Below, piece after piece: positions 61,370 to 64,000 of a stretch of 64,000 nucleotides of DNA. How positions within the stretch are numbered: position 1 is the first letter of the stretch; the number at the start of each line of letters is the position of its first letter. The stretch is taken from contig UQGL01000011.1 of NCBI GenBank assembly GCA_900540595.1, positions 5,346-69,345 of the forward strand, in the 5' to 3' direction. The DNA comes from an uncultured Oscillospiraceae bacterium (GTDB lineage: Bacteria > Bacillota > Clostridia > Oscillospirales > Ruminococcaceae). The translations under genes and the position numbers were made by a program. Under the pieces are notes generated by a model. The model searched no databases and had not been told where the DNA came from. It worked only from the letters and a program-made list of their open reading frames with translations.

Positions 61370-62050
61370 ATGAAATATGAAGACTATCATCTACCCAGCG
61401 GAGTAGACCTTTCTTCCATCACCTATGAGGATATTCGCTGGCAATACGGCGTATTCCGCTGTAACAGCACGGGCTCCGGCCGGGATAAAAAGCATTTGCC
61501 GTGGGACGGTGTAAAAACCAATCTTGGAGAGATTGAAGAAAAGGATTGGTGCAGGCTGGCGGATGCTGTCATCGAACGCGATGGGGAGACACATCTGCTA
61601 AAGCATCTGATCCAATGGTGCAGCGAACACAATTATATCGGGGCATCAGCCGCTGAACTGCGAAAAGAAGCCCTTCAGCTACACATTGATCGGGTTTTCG
61701 ACAATCCGCAATGGGGCGGCTACCTTCCTTTCAATAAGAGATACCGTCCAGAAGTCTGGCGAGCCGCTCATATCGTATATGTGCGGAACGAATGCTGCCA
61801 TAAGATTTCCCCCGTTACACAAGAGCAGATCGACCATGCGTACAACGGGACAATCCCCTGCCCACACTGCGGAAGATGGAGTGAATTCATCGTTTTGGGA
61901 ATCCGGCTTCAGCCGGAGCCACTGGTTCCCTGCTTGAATTGTGATTGTCATGATCCTGATATGGGCTGTACCATGCCCAGCATTGATAAGAGTTACGCCT
62001 GCCCTTTGGTAAGCTGTGATGATGAGCAAACGGAGGTGCTGGATGAGTAG
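61370..62050 (+). CDS. Hypothetical ICE protein with Cys pairs
   Basis: 226 residues, with CPHCGRW and CLNCDCHDPDMGC near the C-terminus. Start ATG 61370 has only a weak GAGG upstream; an earlier frame-open start at 61268 would overlap the previous gene by 59 bp. Overlaps the next gene by 8 bp. Confidence 0.5.
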   Translation: MKYEDYHLPSGVDLSSITYEDIRWQYGVFRCNSTGSGRDKKHLPWDGVKTNLGEIEEKDWCRLADAVIERDGETHLLKHLIQWCSEHNYIGASAAELRKEALQLHIDRVFDNPQWGGYLPFNKRYRPEVWRAAHIVYVRNECCHKISPVTQEQIDHAYNGTIPCPHCGRWSEFIVLGIRLQPEPLVPCLNCDCHDPDMGCTMPSIDKSYACPLVSCDDEQTEVLDE

Positions 62051-62537
62051 GTATCTGAAACCGCGGGACCATGGTTATTTGATGGAGGCGGCAGCCTGTA
62101 CAAAGGTGCTGGAAGATCTGCGCCGCATAGAAGCAAAATATGCCCGGACGGTGGAGAAAGAATGCTCTGTCCGGCAGGCTGAATTTGAGAAAGTGATGCA
62201 ATACCACAGCGAGCGGGAACTCCAGGATGACTTCGGATGGGGTTTCATCACCGAGGCTCAATACGACCGGTACCGGCTTCTTTTTCAGCAGGGGCAGGCT
62301 GCCATGGAGCAGCTGCCGCCGACAAAGAGCGAACTGGCTCTGCGCCTGGTGCGCCGCATCATGGCGGATATTGACGCAGATCGCCGGGAGGGGGAGTTTT
62401 CTGCACTCTCCCCGGAAGATCAGCAAGCGGAACGGGCACGGGCCGAGCAGTCGCAGAAAGAGTGGAAGCGAAAAATCGCGGAGCTGAAACGGAAGCGCGG
62501 TATCATCGAGGCCGGCGAGGACATGGAGGAAGGGTGA
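62043..62537 (+). CDS. Helical, charged hypothetical ICE protein
   Basis: 164 residues, largely coiled-coil (Glu/Arg/Lys-rich, especially 125-160). CGGAGG upstream of ATG 62043. Function unknown. Confidence 0.5.
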   Translation: MSRYLKPRDHGYLMEAAACTKVLEDLRRIEAKYARTVEKECSVRQAEFEKVMQYHSERELQDDFGWGFITEAQYDRYRLLFQQGQAAMEQLPPTKSELALRLVRRIMADIDADRREGEFSALSPEDQQAERARAEQSQKEWKRKIAELKRKRGIIEAGEDMEEG

Positions 62538-62574
62538 TCACCATTTCGCGTACAGTCTATCAAGGAGGATATGG

Positions 62575-62736
62575 ATGATGAAAATCTTCAAAAGCCAAAA
62601 GCCTGCAGTTTGCGGTACTGCCAAGCGGCCCATCCGCCGTTGGCTGCTGCCGCCTAAAAAGCAGCAGGCATATCGCTTTTATTCCACTGCTCATTTTCAT
62701 GTTTACGAGCGGTGCCGTCATTTTCGACGCGGATAA
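62575..62736 (+). CDS. Small basic protein
   Basis: 53 residues, very basic (KRPIRRWLLPPKKQQAYRFY). AAGGAGG upstream. Its RRWLLPPK pattern is like RFRWLLYQKPK of the 48-residue gene at 49059, though the match is short. Confidence 0.45.
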   Translation: MMKIFKSQKPAVCGTAKRPIRRWLLPPKKQQAYRFYSTAHFHVYERCRHFRRG

Positions 62737-62799
62737 TAAAGGCACATTTATTGATGAATCAAGGGGACTTGCTTTTCCCCTTCAAGGGAGGAATGGACT

Positions 62800-62887
62800 A
62801 TGATTTCATCAGAAAATAAAAAGAAACGGCGGCTTTGATTTTTCAAAGCTGCTGCGGAAATCAAAGAACGACAAGCAACAGTTCTGA
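62800..62887 (+). pseudogene. Short basic ORF with possible frameshift
   Basis: ATG at 62800 after AAGGGAGG gives only 12 codons (MISSENKKKRRL) before TGA 62836. The neighbouring frame continues as NGGFDFSKLLRKSKNDKQQF to a stop at 62887, a plausible end of a small basic protein. One indel near 62828 would join them. Confidence 0.3.
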
Positions 62888-62926
62888 TTTTGCTCCAATA
62901 TGGTTATTAGGGGCACAAATTAAAAT

Positions 62927-62978
62927 CAAAAAAGAGCCGATAACAGCAGTATTTCAAACTGCATATTATCGGCTCTGC
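62927..62978 (-). terminator. Terminator of the rRNA methylase gene
   Basis: Stem AGAGCCGATAA / TTATCGGCTCT with an inner GCAGT/ACTGC hairpin, followed by T6 on the minus strand. Confidence 0.9.
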
Positions 62979-63006
62979 GTCTGTGCGTCTGGCTCTTTTA
63001 ATTAAA

Positions 63007-63996
63007 TTATTTCTGTTGTTTTTTGGCTTTATTATATGTATTAGCTAACTGTCCACAAGCTGCTTTAATCTCTCTACCATGAGAAACTCTCATGGTAACT
63101 TCAAGTCCTGTTTGCTCTAATTGATGTTTGAACGCAACCATTTCTTGTTTTTGTGGTGCTCTAATTTTTGAATTACTCGTCGGGTTGTATTGCAGCACGT
63201 TAATCATAACATTTTTGCCCTTAAACCATTTTGCAAGTTGCCTTATATCTGAGGAACGGTCATTTATACCTGGTAAAAGCAAATACGCAAATACCACTTT
63301 TCGATTATGCCTTTGAGAATAGGACAATGCTTGCTTAACAACATCTTCAATAGCGTACATGTGCATATGAGGAATGATACAGTTTCTCGCAGCCTGTGTT
63401 GCTGCATGTAAAGATATTGTCAACTGAATTTTTAGATGTTCTTCGCGCAATTTTTTTAATTGATTAACTGGACCAACTGTTGATACGGTAATGCCGTCGG
63501 TTGGAAAGTTAAGTCCATTTCTATCTCGAAGAATATGGATTGCTGCAATCAAGTTGTCGTAATTGAATAAAGGTTCTCCCATTCCCATAAAAACGATACG
63601 ATTTACTTTTTGACGTATCAATACAACCTGCTGCACAATTTCAGACGGTGTTAGATTACGAACAAAACCATTGCGTCCGGACTCACAAAAAATACAGCCA
63701 ACAGAACAACCAACTTGCGTACTTACGCAAACAGTCCCACCATCTCGCCGTTTAATAAAAACCGTTTCAATATACCTGTTATCTTTCAATTCATAAACAT
63801 ACTTTTCAGTATCGCTACTTTTATAGACTTTTTTTGTTGATATTGATAGATTTTCTTTGTGAAATGGCTGTTTATACAATTCCGTATATAAGGCTCTTGC
63901 TTTATCCTCTCCAATTACTTCCGACATTTCTTTGTAAGTAAATCCGTATGGGTCATTCAATATTTCCGTAGGTGTACTTTTAGGTAAGTGTTTCAT
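63007..63996 (-). CDS. RlmN/Cfr-family radical SAM rRNA methyltransferase
   Basis: 329 residues. Radical SAM cluster CSVGCIFC (about residues 99-106), a catalytic Cys seven residues before it in VCVSTQVGC, GMGEPL near 142, and the second catalytic Cys in AACGQL near the end. RlmN methylates C2 of A2503 in 23S rRNA; Cfr methylates C8 and gives resistance to several ribosome drugs. Short for RlmN (usually near 350-380), lacking part of the N-terminal domain, and not close to canonical Cfr by eye. The gene is strikingly AT-rich against its surroundings, so it was acquired from another genome. Upstream signals lie outside the window. Confidence 0.85.
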   Translation of the reverse strand: MKHLPKSTPTEILNDPYGFTYKEMSEVIGEDKARALYTELYKQPFHKENLSISTKKVYKSSDTEKYVYELKDNRYIETVFIKRRDGGTVCVSTQVGCSVGCIFCESGRNGFVRNLTPSEIVQQVVLIRQKVNRIVFMGMGEPLFNYDNLIAAIHILRDRNGLNFPTDGITVSTVGPVNQLKKLREEHLKIQLTISLHAATQAARNCIIPHMHMYAIEDVVKQALSYSQRHNRKVVFAYLLLPGINDRSSDIRQLAKWFKGKNVMINVLQYNPTSNSKIRAPQKQEMVAFKHQLEQTGLEVTMRVSHGREIKAACGQLANTYNKAKKQQK

Positions 63997-64000
63997 TTAA

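Larger units (their letters stand above)
20226..64000. mobile_element. Integrative and conjugative element, left part
   Basis: The element starts at a truncated tRNA-Arg(CCT) 3' end and holds VirB4, VirD4, TrbL-like, C39 peptidase, SSB-like, DUF932 and many small ICE-conserved genes, plus a Tad pilus locus and cargo (AbiE toxin-antitoxin, AAA ATPase, rRNA methylase). No tyrosine or serine recombinase and no relaxase is seen, so the right end, which should carry the intact tRNA gene, lies beyond the window. Confidence 0.9.

Noticed and set aside
20226-64000. A relaxase or integrase within the ICE part
   Set aside because: No protein with relaxase or recombinase motifs was found on either strand; these must lie to the right of the window.

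Overview
The window has two parts. Positions 1 to about 20,225 are ordinary, GC-rich chromosome of a gut Firmicute, most likely in the Oscillospiraceae/Ruminococcaceae (Faecalibacterium, Gemmiger or Subdoligranulum-like). The signs are a T-box controlled valS, a secG-rnr pair, a conjugated bile salt hydrolase, an MCR/PII-like plus DUF1538 pair, and short GC-rich palindromic repeats of the kind scattered in those genomes. Position 20,226 to the right edge is the left part of an integrated conjugative element (ICE) with somewhat lower GC, dense polycistronic genes and many conserved ICE genes of unknown function. No integrase or relaxase lies in the window, so the element must continue beyond 64,000.

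Chromosomal part: end of an ArsC/Spx-family gene; T-box leader and valS; a ricin-type lectin-fold protein with a lysine/alanine-rich repeat tail; a MarR regulator followed by a heterodimeric ABC exporter, with a palindromic operator; a penicillin-binding transpeptidase; an iron-dependent alcohol dehydrogenase; a MATE exporter; RNase R and SecG; bile salt hydrolase; and a tandem PII-like protein with a DUF1538 membrane protein. The chromosome ends at a 45-bp fragment of the 3' half of tRNA-Arg(CCT), with its native terminator beyond it. Its 5' half is missing, which marks the ICE attachment site. Four ATTAGCA motifs in two phased pairs just inside look like integrase arm sites.

ICE part, left to right: a winged-helix regulator and a small DNA-binding-like protein; a type IV secretion module (small pilin-like/TrbC-like protein, TrbL/VirB6-like channel, C39 peptidase, PrgI-VirB4 fusion ATPase, later VirD4 coupling protein); an S1-domain RNA-binding protein; an AbiE-type toxin-antitoxin pair; then a full Flp/Tad (type IVc) pilus locus (TadE-like minor pilins, anchored and secreted accessory proteins, prepilin peptidase, CpaB, TadZ, TadA, TadB, TadC, Flp pilin). 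An AAA ATPase/nuclease-like cargo gene on the opposite strand interrupts the Tad locus. From 49,500 on come small accessory genes: sigma-like factors, an SSB-like OB protein, a DUF932 protein, Cys-cluster proteins and an adenine-type methyltransferase. The last gene is an AT-rich RlmN/Cfr-family radical SAM rRNA methylase that looks recently acquired.

The most interesting observation is regulatory. The transfer operon and the Tad pilus operon start from two promoters of the same unusual design: ATTGGC direct repeats 22 bp apart, then a shared 19-bp block containing the -35 box, then a -10 box at the same spacing. Both are followed within about 80 bp by an intrinsic terminator. This suggests one activator (and possibly antitermination) switches on DNA transfer and a pilus together, with the Tad pilus serving as a mating or attachment pilus. 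A further set of three 11-bp repeats at exactly 32-bp spacing lies ahead of the Flp pilin. Three genes between 29.4 and 32.9 kb have damaged or non-standard starts (a lost start codon, a -1 frame break at a G GGA AAA heptamer, an ATA start for virD4), so either the element is decaying, the assembly has errors, or translation is unusual there.
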